Shown piece after piece: positions 8,360 through 17,086 of a stretch of 64,000 nucleotides of DNA. Every line of letters begins with the position of its first letter. Position 1 is the stretch's first letter. The notes under the pieces are model-generated. The model was not told where the DNA came from. It did no database searches and saw only the letters and a program-made list of their open reading frames with translations. A program made the translations under genes and the position numbers. The stretch is from contig NZ_JAGPOX010000040.1 in NCBI RefSeq assembly GCF_019038435.1, positions 1 to 64,000 on the forward strand, written 5' to 3'. This stretch comes from Nocardia alni. GTDB taxonomy: Bacteria > Actinomycetota > Actinomycetes > Mycobacteriales > Mycobacteriaceae.

Positions 8360-9019
8360 CTGCGAACTGGTCCTGGTTTTGTGGTGATATGGCCGTCTGC
8401 GGCCTGCGTCAGGCACCGCGCAACCAAGGCAAGACCGGAAGAACCGACCCTGCGCGGTGGGGGCTTGTTCTCTGTGTCGAGCGACACGAATCTGGTCTAT
8501 TACCCATGCCTGCGCCCCGACTCGCTGTAACGAGTGCCGGGGACATCCGGCCATGGTCACACCGGGAATGGCGGAGTCGATGTCACCGTCGTGACTTAAC
8601 CGACACCAGAACTCCATCCCGGTGAACGTTTGTTACCAAGACGATATAGCAATCGGCTTGCAATCGTCAACGTTCATGTGGGCGGAATGGGGTGAAAATG
8701 GCGCTTCCAGGCCAGTGCGGAGATCCTATTTCCGCACGTCACATGGCATTTTTGCCAACCTACCACGGCTAAACCCAACTATGGTGCACATCACTCGAAT
8801 GTCTCGGAAGGCGCGCTTTTGTTACGTGTCGATCAAGGCGCGCCACCGCCTCTCTCGCGGTCGTTACATCGGCGCAAACAGCCCCCAGGCTCGATGAGCG
8901 CCCGCAGACTGTTCTCAGGTTGCGGGCGGTGGCGTCCTGGGTGTCGATGCAGCCACGCCCGGTTCGACGAGGCGGTTGGCGTCGATGAACTGCTCTTCGC
9001 CGAGGGTAACGGGAACTGA
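8360..9019. other. Long non-coding region with a strong hairpin
   Basis: No supported gene. At 8515-8542 CCCCGACTCG pairs with CGAGTGCCGGGG (two-base bulge, 6-nt loop). It lies 150-180 nt upstream of the GH19 gene and would be in a long 5' leader if transcription starts far upstream. I looked for the conserved parts of a ydaO (c-di-AMP) riboswitch, common before actinobacterial wall hydrolases, and could not match them. Confidence 0.4.
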
Positions 9020-9341
9020 CGAACGCCCGGCGCCGCGGCCTCGAGGTCGTGATGCTGCCGGACATGATCGTGCGGACATGGTCGGTGATGTGCTCGGCGG
9101 GCCAGTCCCACCAGGTCACCGCCACCAATCGGGCGATGCCCTCGTCGTTGCAGCGGGTGCGGATGAGCCGGGCCGGGTTACTACCGCCGACGATGCCGTA
9201 GTCGGGGACCTCGCTGGTGACCACGGCGCCGGAAGCGCTGATCGCGCCGTGGCCGATCGGACGCCGGCCATCACCATCGCGCCGCGACCGAACCAGACGT
9301 CGTCGCCGACGACGGCGTCCCCGCGGGGGGCAGATCGGTGA
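9020..9341 (-). pseudogene. Hexapeptide (Vat/CatB-type) acetyltransferase remnant
   Basis: Pieces of a left-handed beta-helix xenobiotic acetyltransferase lie in different frames. One reads GDAVVGDDVWFGRGAMVMAGVR, the next VVTSEVPDYGIVGGSNPARLIR and a helical tail. The break lies near 9255, where GGCGTCCGATCGGCC looks like GGCGTCCGGATCGGCC minus one G. A second frame change near 9050 precedes a DLEAAAPG-like end. The N-terminal half, including the usual active-site His region, is missing because the GNAT gene begins there. The enzyme would have acetylated streptogramin or chloramphenicol-like compounds; it cannot be functional. Confidence 0.7.
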
Positions 9342-9911
9342 TCAGCTAGCATCCAAACGGCAAATCCATTGTTGGTACTCGCCGCTGGGAACGGATCTCG
9401 GCTCGTAGCCGGCGCGCTCGAAGAGTCGTTGACTCGGGAAGTTTCGCGTATGAATATTCGCGGTCGCCAGCACAGCGGTCGCCTTGCTGTCTCGTGCGGT
9501 CTCGAGAACAACGGAGCGCACCTCTTCCAATGTCCGGTCGGCGACCTTCCCACCCTGGCCACGCACGACCCTGCTCACACCGATTGCCGCGACATGAGCA
9601 GAAAACACGATAGCTGACACTTCCGGAACCAAGTGAGCCATTGCGAGTATTTCATTGCTGGATTCGGACCATCCGACCACCAGTAGGCTGCCTGCCTTCA
9701 AACACTGCGAACTTTGCCGAAGTATGCCTTGTGTGGTCCATTCCCACGGCTTCGGATGCGGCAACGTCCGCCCCTGCGCAGACTTGGGACGTGGCTCTGT
9801 ACACGAGAAATCGCGAAATGGATGTTTCCGTACTTCGTTACGTTCGGCGATCGTGCTCCAGCGGATACCGGTCGAATTCACTGCGCGGGCTGGCCGTTTG
9901 TGGTCAACCAT
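9342..9911 (-). CDS. GNAT-family N-acetyltransferase
   Basis: 189 aa. The GNAT core is recognisable: beta strands with VSAIVFSAHVAAIGVSRVVRGQGGKVADRTLEEV (the R/QxxGxG/A-like acetyl-CoA loop RGQGGK), then HTRNFPSQRLFERAGY (the N-x-x-S-x-x-L-F-x-x-x-G-F/Y signature). The first 34 bp overlap the end of the XRE-ImmA gene, so the two are translationally coupled. The substrate is unknown. GNAT enzymes coupled to HTH proteins can be toxins or antibiotic-modifying enzymes; either is possible here. Confidence 0.75.
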   Translation of the reverse strand: MVDHKRPARAVNSTGIRWSTIAERNEVRKHPFRDFSCTEPRPKSAQGRTLPHPKPWEWTTQGILRQSSQCLKAGSLLVVGWSESSNEILAMAHLVPEVSAIVFSAHVAAIGVSRVVRGQGGKVADRTLEEVRSVVLETARDSKATAVLATANIHTRNFPSQRLFERAGYEPRSVPSGEYQQWICRLDAS

Positions 9912-11011
9912 TCCTCCAGGTCACCATGACTCGGCCGGGCGGCGACAACTCGCTCATAGGCGTCTACGAAGTCGCTGTCATCGGTGGGCTCGGGGAAGTC
10001 TATCTCGTCCACGGGTACGTCCAGCACCCACGCGAGGTGCTCGGGCGAGGCAGCACCAGCCTCGACCCGACGCTGGAGCGCATCGACCAGAACCGTCGGA
10101 AAGATGCGAGCGGCCGACTGTTGCTGACGTGTGATCAGTTCTCTCACATCCGCATTAGCGCGAATCAGGTTCGGCGTGGTCCGCTTCAGAGCGGCAACCA
10201 CTTCCACCGATACCCGCACTTCCAGCGAAGCTAATCGATTCTTCAGAGCCATGGTGGACACCCCCGTTTGCCAGAGAAATTTAGCCACGCCCGGCTCGTC
10301 CATCTGCCGCCAATCTTGCTGGTTGATCAGATCCTCCGGCAAAAGCAGCTCTGCCGCGAATTGGTCTGCGGGCGCCTCATCACCCTCTCCCGGCTCGGAG
10401 TCTGTATTGTGGTGTTTCAGCGCAAAATGTGCCAGCTCATGAGTCAACGACCAATTGCTCCGGAACCAATTCGGCGTTGTCGTGAGTATAACGATTGCCC
10501 GCGAACCGATACTCAGCGAGTAGTCGGTAGACAACATCGGCAAGCGGACGACATCCACCCCCAGCCGATCCTCGACGACCTCGCCGAAGTATCTTACGAA
10601 ATGCTCGCCGAGCATCTTCCGCATGACCGGTGCGCTGTCAGGCAGAGATGCACTCGGCGAAGGCCCTTCCGGAAAGGCCGCTTCGTAAGTGGCGGCCACA
10701 CGCTGGAGTAGCTCCTCATCGCTCTGTCGCCCAGGATTGATTCGAATATGCTGGCTGGCGTCCCAATTGTGTCGAGCAGCGACCCTGACGCGATGCGGAT
10801 CCGGTTCGCCAGTTATCAGCCAGTAGAGGTCGGCGCCAAGTTCATCAGCGATCCGTGCAAGTTCAACTGACGAGAAGCCTCGCTGCCCGTTGAGAGCGCG
10901 CGACAACGCGTCGGTCTTCATGTTCACTCGGACAGCGAGCTGACGCTGACTCATGCCGAACGGCATACGGGATCGGATTCGATCGCCGACTGCTAGCAGC
11001 TCACTGTCCAT
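9878..11011 (-). CDS. XRE-ImmA/IrrE metallopeptidase-type protein
   Basis: 377 aa. The N-terminal XRE domain (residues 14-66: GMSQRQLAVRVNMKTDALSRALNGQRG) is followed by an ImmA/IrrE (COG2856) zinc protease domain. Its HELAHFALKHH is the HExxH motif, and GDEAPADQFAAELLLPEDL supplies the downstream Glu helix. A Cys-free C-terminal domain of about 120 residues follows. Such proteins cleave or sense repressors, as ImmA does to the ICEBs1 repressor, and the XRE-COG2856 fusion has been proposed as part of toxin-antitoxin-like modules. It is the first gene of a two-gene unit with the GNAT gene. Confidence 0.85.
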   Translation of the reverse strand: MDSELLAVGDRIRSRMPFGMSQRQLAVRVNMKTDALSRALNGQRGFSSVELARIADELGADLYWLITGEPDPHRVRVAARHNWDASQHIRINPGRQSDEELLQRVAATYEAAFPEGPSPSASLPDSAPVMRKMLGEHFVRYFGEVVEDRLGVDVVRLPMLSTDYSLSIGSRAIVILTTTPNWFRSNWSLTHELAHFALKHHNTDSEPGEGDEAPADQFAAELLLPEDLINQQDWRQMDEPGVAKFLWQTGVSTMALKNRLASLEVRVSVEVVAALKRTTPNLIRANADVRELITRQQQSAARIFPTVLVDALQRRVEAGAASPEHLAWVLDVPVDEIDFPEPTDDSDFVDAYERVVAARPSHGDLEEWLTTNGQPAQ

Positions 11012-11164
11012 ATGCCCACCCTAGCGCCCGCGTTGGGAATATCCCAACACGCCGTCCGTGACATCTCCCGAGCACCTACCGCCTGGTCAGGCGGACTACC
11101 CCGCTGCCGATGACCAGCATCGGATCGTAGGCCTCGAAGGAATGTACGAACCTCGGTGCTGCCG

Positions 11165-11430
11165 TCAGGATGTCTTCTCGGCGATGAACACGAGTTCGCG
11201 GCCGGGACGATCGGGGGCGTCGCGGACGTCTCGAACCCGGAAGCCGTGAGCGACCAGATCCGCTTCGACTTCCTTGCGGTGGCGGAACCGTAGCGTCGAA
11301 TCCGACAGGACGACAGCGCCATTCGCCGCGAAAGTGTAGGTGTGCCGGAAGGAAACGAGCGGGAGCTGTACGGCGGTGACATCGAGGCGCTGTTCCACGC
11401 GTCCGACGCCGGGGACGTCGAGGATCACCG
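11165..11430 (-). pseudogene. C-terminal remnant of a SAM methyltransferase
   Basis: The open frame ends with LVSFRHTYTFAANGAVVLSDSTLRFRHRKEVEADLVAHGF and DAPDRPGRELVFIAE, which is the usual C-terminus of class I SAM-dependent methyltransferases. The N-terminal Rossmann part with the SAM-binding glycines is absent; the upstream frame (to 11521) reads as unrelated Arg/Cys-rich sequence. This is a decayed gene fragment. Confidence 0.6.
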
Positions 11431-11644
11431 GAGATCCTCTGCCCCGCCTCTTGGCGAACCCTTTCCAGCGTCTTAAGACCTCGGCACACCCGATGCATGC
11501 GACCTCCTCGACCCGGAGCATTTTGTGCCACGAACGGCGAGATCACCTGTGGCCCTTGCTCATCCTGCGACCTGTGCGGCGAGACCGACTGTGAGGCGGA
11601 ATGTCCGGCAATGCCGGGCAGTGCTTCGACACCAGAGGTGTGTT

Positions 11645-12481
11645 CTATTGAACGGCAGCGTATTTTGCGAGGGCCCAGGCGTTGTAGCTCTTTTCGTCGG
11701 TTTCGTGTCGCATGCGGGCGGATGCCTCGATGTCCTCGCCCACCGGGTAGCGCAGTTGGGTGGTGTGGTCGGTGGCTGCGGCGAGGATGGCTTCGGCCAC
11801 TGCGGAGGGGGTCGCCAGGCGGTGGGGCGACTCGCCCAGGTAACCGGAGATCACCTGGTGCACGTAGTGCTCGTAGGCGGGTGGGACGGGTACCGATTGG
11901 GAGGTCTCGACGGTGTTCTGGATGAAATTCGTCTCCCGGACCAGGCCGGGTTCGACGAGTTTGACGACGACGCCGTGCGGGGCCAGTTCGTAGCGCAGTG
12001 ATTCGGTGAAGCCCTCCACGGCGAACTTGGTCGCCCCGTACACCGACATGAGGGGTTCGGGGACTATGCCCGAGCCGGAGGCCACGTTGACGACACGTCC
12101 ACTGGATGCCGAGAGGTACGGCAGCGCACTCTGTGTCACCCGCATCATGCCGAAGACGTTGACCTCGAACAGGTCTCGTACAGCAGTCATCGGCGTGGCC
12201 GCGAAGACCGAGAGGAGTCCGGCGCCCGCGTTGTTGACCAGGCAGTCCAGTCGACCGAAACGCTGGACGGTCTGTGCCAGGGCCGCGTCGACGGAGTCGG
12301 CGTCACGAATGTCCAAGGCACAGACCAGTAGGTCGTCGGCCGGATCCTCCTGCCACGCATCCGGCCGTCTCGTGGTGGCGACGACGTTCCAGCCCTGTGT
12401 GCGAAACAGTTCGACGGCCGCCCTGCCGAAGCCGGACGAACTCCCTGTGACCAGTGCCGTGCGACGTTCTTGTTCAGTCAT
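11645..12481 (-). CDS. Classical SDR oxidoreductase
   Basis: 278 aa. TGSSSGFGRAA (cofactor), NNAGAG, an active-site Ser in VNVASGSG and YGATKFA (YxxxK) are all present. DIRDADS after strand 4 suggests NADP preference. The SDR acts on an unknown carbonyl or alcohol. The ATG at 12481 has a GGAGG very close (1-2 nt), so the spacing is unusual; a leader of a few codons upstream is possible but less likely given the TGxxxGxG position. It is divergent from the AraC gene at 12553 over a 71-bp AT-rich gap, so that regulator probably controls it. Confidence 0.88.
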   Translation of the reverse strand: MTEQERRTALVTGSSSGFGRAAVELFRTQGWNVVATTRRPDAWQEDPADDLLVCALDIRDADSVDAALAQTVQRFGRLDCLVNNAGAGLLSVFAATPMTAVRDLFEVNVFGMMRVTQSALPYLSASSGRVVNVASGSGIVPEPLMSVYGATKFAVEGFTESLRYELAPHGVVVKLVEPGLVRETNFIQNTVETSQSVPVPPAYEHYVHQVISGYLGESPHRLATPSAVAEAILAAATDHTTQLRYPVGEDIEASARMRHETDEKSYNAWALAKYAAVQ

Positions 12482-12552
12482 ACCTCCAGCCTGCTGACAG
12501 GATTCCGGACTGTCTATAATTGATAGTCTGTAATTAATGAGCGAGCGTCCCG
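12482..12552. promoter_or_regulatory. Divergent SDR/AraC promoter region
   Basis: An AT-rich 71-bp gap between two divergent starts. It holds CTATAATTGATAG (12514-12526), an imperfect palindrome with CTAT/ATAG arms, followed by GTCTGTAATTAATGA. These are candidates for a -10 region and an AraC half-site. Confidence 0.45.
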
Positions 12553-13458
12553 ATGACTGATCCATTGACCGATCTGGTCGGCCTGATCCGGCCACGCGCC
12601 GTGCTGTGGAAGCGGATCGAGTGCGCCGGACGGTGGGCCATCCGATTCCCGGCCGATAGCGACATCACCTTCGGCACGGTCACGCAGGGTGGTTGCTACC
12701 TGTTGCGCGGTGACACGGTGCTGGAATTGAGCACAGGCGACTTCCTGCTGCTGTGCGGACAATCGGATTTCTCGTTCGCCAGCGATCCCCGGATCCGTCC
12801 GATGGACGGGGAGGCGCTGCTGGCGGACTCCCCGGACAACACGATCACCATCCGCTCGGGCACCGAGGATCCGGTCCGTCTCGTCGGCGGAAACTTCCTG
12901 CTGGACGCGGCCAACTCCAGCCTTGTGCTGGACCTCGCGCCGGATCTGGTCCACCTGCGCGGCACCGACGGCATCGGGCGCATCGCGCACCTGCTGGATC
13001 TGATCAGCGATGAGGCCGCCGCGGACCGCCCCGGAGGTGACTTCGTCCTCACGCGACTGGTCGAGATCATGCTCGTCGAGGCGCTGCGTGGTAGGCCGAC
13101 CGGGCTCGGCGCCCCTCGTCGAGGTCTACTCAGCGGCCTGAGTGACCCTCCGATCGCCGCCGCGCTGCGTGCCGTGCACGGTGACGTACGCCGCGCATGG
13201 ACGGTTGCCGACCTCGCGGCAACCGCGCATCTGTCCCGGTCGGTCTTCGCGGCGCGTTTCGCCGATCGGGTCGGCGCCACTCCGATGAGCTATCTACTGG
13301 AATGGCGCATGGCCCTGGCCAAAGACGCTCTCGGCAAGGGTGATCGGACCATCGATGAGGTTGCCCACAGCGTGGGGTACGGCTCGGCGAGCGCGTTCAG
13401 CACCGCCTTCCACCGTGTCACCGGCTTCCCACCGGGCCGCTACGCCGCTCAGCGCTGA
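12553..13458 (+). CDS. AraC-family regulator with cupin sensor
   Basis: 301 aa. The N-terminal cupin (AraC_binding-6-like, residues 10-190) contains GGCYLLRGDTVLELSTGDFLLL. The C-terminal AraC DNA-binding pair of HTH motifs (residues 200-300) reads WTVADLAATAHLSRSVFAARFADRVGATPMSYLLEWRMALAKDAL and IDEVAHSVGYGSASAFSTAFHRVTGFPPGRY. It is the likely regulator of the divergent SDR gene. The family is common in front of SDR and aldo-keto reductase genes in actinobacteria. Confidence 0.9.
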   Translation: MTDPLTDLVGLIRPRAVLWKRIECAGRWAIRFPADSDITFGTVTQGGCYLLRGDTVLELSTGDFLLLCGQSDFSFASDPRIRPMDGEALLADSPDNTITIRSGTEDPVRLVGGNFLLDAANSSLVLDLAPDLVHLRGTDGIGRIAHLLDLISDEAAADRPGGDFVLTRLVEIMLVEALRGRPTGLGAPRRGLLSGLSDPPIAAALRAVHGDVRRAWTVADLAATAHLSRSVFAARFADRVGATPMSYLLEWRMALAKDALGKGDRTIDEVAHSVGYGSASAFSTAFHRVTGFPPGRYAAQR

Positions 13459-13650
13459 CCGTCCGCCGCGAGAGACGGCACCCGCCTGGCCGGCTGATGC
13501 CGTTCTCGACAGCTCGCGCCCAACCGCTTTGCGCCTCGCACGATCTCGACACCGGCCACCAGGGCAGTTCCGCCGATGAGATGCAAAAGCATAGAAACTA
13601 ACATCATAATGAGATAGGAAGTAGCATAATAAGCGCTGGAAAACGGTTAG

Positions 13651-13670
13651 GTCCAGCACAACTAGATAGG
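13651..13670 (+). promoter_or_regulatory. Cluster motif copy before the P450 gene
   Basis: GTCCAGCACAACTAGATAGG lies 6 nt before the P450 start. It resembles the stretches at 16921, 18473 and 22041 (shared GTCC-A/T-G followed by AAC-TA). A CATAAT hexamer about 25 bp upstream could be the -10. Confidence 0.35.
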
Positions 13671-13675
13671 CGCCC

Positions 13676-14884
13676 ATGACCACTCCAGACGGGGTCCTCA
13701 TCACCGACTTCGATCACCACTCGAGCACCTTCGCCGCCGATCCCTTCGCCGTGCTCGACGAGCTGCGGGCGCAGGCTCCGGTGGCCTGGTCCACCGCATA
13801 CGGCGGCTTCTGGGTGGTGACAGGGCACGAGCCCGCCGTCGACGGGCTGGCGGGCTACCAGAGCTTCACCTCCACGACCGGCCCGGCGATTCCGGCCGGG
13901 CCGTTCGGCACTCGTCATATCCCGGTCTCGCTCGACCCACCGGAGCACGGGCTGTACCGCCGAGTGCTGAACAAGTGGTACAGCAAGTCCGAGATCGAGC
14001 GCCTCGAGCCCACGATCAAGGCGATGATCGAGCACATCGTCAAGGATCTCGCCGAGCGCGGGCACTGGGACTTCGTCGAGGACTTGGGCAACGTCTCCCC
14101 GGGCGCGGTCACCCTCGGCCTGTTGGGCTGGGAGTCCGATATGCGTGTGGAGCTGCTGCGGGTGATGGCTCGCGGGCTGGCCAATCAGACCAGCCAGGAC
14201 CCGGCTGTGATCGCCGAGAACCAGCGGGGCAACTCCTGGATCCGCGAGGAGATCCTCGCACGGGCCTACGACCGGCAGGCGAACCCGCGGGACGACCTGA
14301 TGAGTGCGCTGGTCACCACCGAGTTCGAGCCGGGCCGGGTGATGACGGACGAGGAGATCAGCGACACCGTCGTATTCCTGCTGCTCGCGGGCTTCCATAC
14401 CACTTCCGGGGCGTTCGCCTCGCTCATGGTTCATCTGGCCCGCCACCCGGAGGACCGGGAGCGGCTCGAGGCCGATCGCTCGCTGATTCCGGGTGCGATC
14501 GAGGAGATTGTCCGGATCTACTCCCCCGTCACCTCGCTGGCCCGCTCGGCGACCGAGGACACGGAGCTGGGCGGGGTTCCGGTGTGCGAGGGCGACCGGG
14601 TCCTGTTCGTCACCATGGGCGCGAACCAGGACGCCGGGGCGTTCGAGAACCCGCGCGAGGTCGAGCTCGGCCGCAAAGCCACCAGGAGTGTCGGCTTCGG
14701 CTGGGGTGTGCACCGGTGCCTGGGCCTGCACCTCGCGCGTACCCTCCTGCGCCTCGAGGTGGAGGCCGTATTCGACCTGCTGCCCGGCTACCGGATAGAC
14801 CTCGACGGCGTGCGGCTGTCGACGGCCATGGGAGTCGGTTATTTCTACGACTCCGTACCCGCCTCGCTCACCGGTCAGGCGTGA
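13676..14884 (+). CDS. Cytochrome P450 monooxygenase
   Basis: 402 aa soluble bacterial P450. The K-helix ExxR is in AIEEIVRIYSP, and the heme loop FGWGVHRCLGLHLAR places Cys348 as the axial ligand. The I-helix reads LLLAGFHTTSGAF: the residue before the conserved Thr is His241 where most P450s have Asp or Glu. Substrates of related enzymes are terpenes, steroids or aromatic acids; here the substrate is unknown. The next gene, a mycofactocin-type SDR, starts 29 bp downstream and is probably co-transcribed. No ferredoxin gene is close by. Confidence 0.93.
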   Translation: MTTPDGVLITDFDHHSSTFAADPFAVLDELRAQAPVAWSTAYGGFWVVTGHEPAVDGLAGYQSFTSTTGPAIPAGPFGTRHIPVSLDPPEHGLYRRVLNKWYSKSEIERLEPTIKAMIEHIVKDLAERGHWDFVEDLGNVSPGAVTLGLLGWESDMRVELLRVMARGLANQTSQDPAVIAENQRGNSWIREEILARAYDRQANPRDDLMSALVTTEFEPGRVMTDEEISDTVVFLLLAGFHTTSGAFASLMVHLARHPEDRERLEADRSLIPGAIEEIVRIYSPVTSLARSATEDTELGGVPVCEGDRVLFVTMGANQDAGAFENPREVELGRKATRSVGFGWGVHRCLGLHLARTLLRLEVEAVFDLLPGYRIDLDGVRLSTAMGVGYFYDSVPASLTGQA

Positions 14885-14913
14885 GAGGCACCCGAAAAAG
14901 CAAGGAGAACAAC

Positions 14914-15747
14914 GTGGGACGGCTAGTGGGCAAGGTCGCGTTCATCACGGGCGCGGCGCGCGGACAGGGGCGGGCGCACGCGGTGCGGCTCGCACAGGAG
15001 GGCGCGGACATCATCGCCGTCGACTTGCTCGACGACATCCTGCACGCCCACTATCCGGGCGCGGACAAAGCGGACCTGGACGAGACTGTGCGGCTGGTGC
15101 AGGAGCAGGATCGGCGGATCATCGCGACCAAGGCGGACGTGCGGGAGCTCGGGGAACTGCGCTCGGCCGTCGACCAGGGCGTCGCCGAGCTGGGACGGCT
15201 CGACATCGTGGTCGCCAACGCCGGCGTGCTGACCACGCTCGTGCCCGCCGCCGACATCGAGGAGGAGGACTGGATGCACGTCATCGACGTCAACCTGTCG
15301 GGGGTGTGGCGGACGGTGAAAGTCGCGGCGCCCCACATCCGGGCCGGTGGGCGCGGCGGCTCGATCATCCTGACGTCGTCGTCCGTGGCGCTGCGCGCGT
15401 CCCGCAACACGGCCAACTACGTGGCCAGCAAGGCCGGGGTGCACGGCCTGATGCAGGCGCTGGCGATCGAGTTCGCCGCGGAGAACATTCGCGTGAACTC
15501 GGTGAACCCGACCCAGGTCGACACACCGATGATCCAGCACCAGACGATGTACGAGATGTGGCGACCGGATCTGGACGCGCCGACCCGGGAGGACTTCGCG
15601 ACGGCCTCGACGGGCAAGATGGCGCTGCCGGTGCCGTGGGTCGACCCCACCGACATCGCCAACGCCGTGGCGTTCCTGGCCTCGGACGAGGCCCGTTACA
15701 TCACGGGGCTGGCGATGAAGGTGGACGCCGGGATCACCATCAACTGA
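14914..15747 (+). CDS. Mycofactocin-coupled-type SDR oxidoreductase
   Basis: 277 aa with a GTG start preceded by AAGGAG. The motif GKVAFITGAARGQGRAHAVRLAQEGADIIAVDL is the hallmark of the TIGR03971 group, SDRs with non-exchangeable NAD(H) that depend on the redox peptide mycofactocin. An insertion around LDETVRLVQEQDRR fits too. NAGV, SSSVALR (Ser) and YVASKAG (YxxxK) are intact. It probably oxidises the alcohol made by the adjacent P450. The mycofactocin genes themselves are not in the window. Confidence 0.9.
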   Translation: MGRLVGKVAFITGAARGQGRAHAVRLAQEGADIIAVDLLDDILHAHYPGADKADLDETVRLVQEQDRRIIATKADVRELGELRSAVDQGVAELGRLDIVVANAGVLTTLVPAADIEEEDWMHVIDVNLSGVWRTVKVAAPHIRAGGRGGSIILTSSSVALRASRNTANYVASKAGVHGLMQALAIEFAAENIRVNSVNPTQVDTPMIQHQTMYEMWRPDLDAPTREDFATASTGKMALPVPWVDPTDIANAVAFLASDEARYITGLAMKVDAGITIN

Positions 15748-16699
15748 AGGCGCGCCGCAGGACGTCTTCCTCCTCGGCGAGGAACCGCCGGGACACCGCG
15801 GCGTCGGGGGCCATCGAGAACGAGGCGTGGAAGGTACCCGGGAACTCGTGCAGCTCGACCGGCACCCCGGCGTCGGCTAGGGCCCCGGCGTAGGCGACGC
15901 CCTCGTCACGCAGCGGATCCAAACCCATCACGGCCACGTATGCCGGTGGCAGCCCGCGCAACTCGTCCAGGGTTGCGCGGGCCGGCGCCGCGTAGACCGG
16001 CGCCGGCTGCGTCCCGCCGAGGTAGTGACGCCAGCTCAACACCCCGATACCCCGGTTCCACACCGGCGCGTCCGTGTTGCGGGCCATACTCGGCGAGTCC
16101 ATCCGGTCGTCGGTGATCGGAACGATCAGGCACTGTGCCCGCAGCCGTGGGCCGTCCTCGCGAAGCATCCGCAGGGCGAGCGCGGCGGCGAGGTTGCCAC
16201 CCGCGCTGATCCCGTGGACGGCGATCCGCTCCGGGTCGACGCCCAGTTCGTCCGCGGCGTCGACAAGCCAGCGCAGCGCGGTGGCGCTGTCGTCGAGCGG
16301 GGCCGGGTACGGATGCTCCGGCGCGAGCCGGTAGTCCACCGACACCACGACGGCCGGCAGCAGACGGGTCAGCTCCACCATCCTGGCGTGCGAGGAATCC
16401 GGTCCCCCGCTGACGAATCCGCCGCCGTGCAGATGCAACACTGCCGGGAGCCGGGTGGTGGGGACCTGCTGCGGGCGGTACACGCGCACCGCGACCGCAC
16501 CGGGACCGACGGTCCGGTCCACGACGTCGATCCCGGTCAGGTCGACGGTCGCCGCCTTGACCGCCGCGCCGGCGCGGGAGTTCTCCCGGAAGCGCACCGG
16601 ATCCGACAGATCCACGACCGGTGCGGCCGCCGCGGCCGCGACCAACTCGGGATCGAGCAGGGTTCGCCAGTCGTGCACGCCTGCTTCGTTCACACCCAT
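15740..16699 (-). CDS. HSL-family alpha/beta hydrolase
   Basis: 319 aa. The oxyanion motif LHLHGGGFVSGG and nucleophile GISAGGNLAAAL mark the hormone-sensitive-lipase branch; Asp in GLDPLRDE and His in FPGTFHASF complete the triad. It hydrolyses carboxyl esters or lactones in the cytoplasm. The start is the ATG at 16699 with a GGGAAG site; a 41-codon upstream extension has unnatural composition. It is convergent with the SDR gene (8-bp overlap of ends) and divergent from the transporter gene, so it belongs to the same catabolic region. Confidence 0.9.
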   Translation of the reverse strand: MGVNEAGVHDWRTLLDPELVAAAAAAPVVDLSDPVRFRENSRAGAAVKAATVDLTGIDVVDRTVGPGAVAVRVYRPQQVPTTRLPAVLHLHGGGFVSGGPDSSHARMVELTRLLPAVVVSVDYRLAPEHPYPAPLDDSATALRWLVDAADELGVDPERIAVHGISAGGNLAAALALRMLREDGPRLRAQCLIVPITDDRMDSPSMARNTDAPVWNRGIGVLSWRHYLGGTQPAPVYAAPARATLDELRGLPPAYVAVMGLDPLRDEGVAYAGALADAGVPVELHEFPGTFHASFSMAPDAAVSRRFLAEEEDVLRRAFS

Positions 16700-17086
16700 G
16701 ATCTTCCCTTCGCCTCTGCCGGAACGATCCCGGCTCCCGCGGGCCCGGCAGGCCCGCAATCGAATTACAATAATGATATAACACAATTTCATAAGTAATG
16801 GTCGAGACCGTAACGGGCGCACCGCATCACCCGGTCGGCCATGACGATAGATCCAGCCGCACGCTGCCCTTACGAACGGCCGGGACCAGCCCGCAAGCGC
16901 ATGTCAATGATGCTGCACCGCTAGCTGGCACAACTAAATTCACCAAAGTCGAGTCAACTTCTCCACAACTTGCTTATGATGCTTCAGGACCACTGGGCTG
17001 CCAGGGACCTCCGACAGGCGGCTCGACAACCGAACACCGAGAACGCCGAATCCACACAAGTCTCAACGGTGAGGGAGAACGCGTTC
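16700..17086. promoter_or_regulatory. Divergent promoter region hydrolase/transporter
   Basis: No gene. It is AT-rich near 16767-16800 (TAATGATATAACACAATTTC), plausible promoters for the hydrolase. At 16921-16942 CTAGCTGGCACAACTAAATT resembles the motif found before the P450, second SDR and LAL regulator genes. Confidence 0.4.

Noticed and set aside
8360..8640. Possible ydaO (c-di-AMP) riboswitch before the GH19 gene
   Set aside because: The position fits, but I could not place the conserved junction sequences; only one hairpin is clear.
13975..15747. 590-codon open frame on the plus strand across the P450 and SDR genes
   Set aside because: It is the out-of-frame shadow of two well-supported genes. 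Its first half is Arg/Gly/Pro-rich with no motifs, and only its last half coincides with the SDR frame, which has its own GTG and ribosome site.
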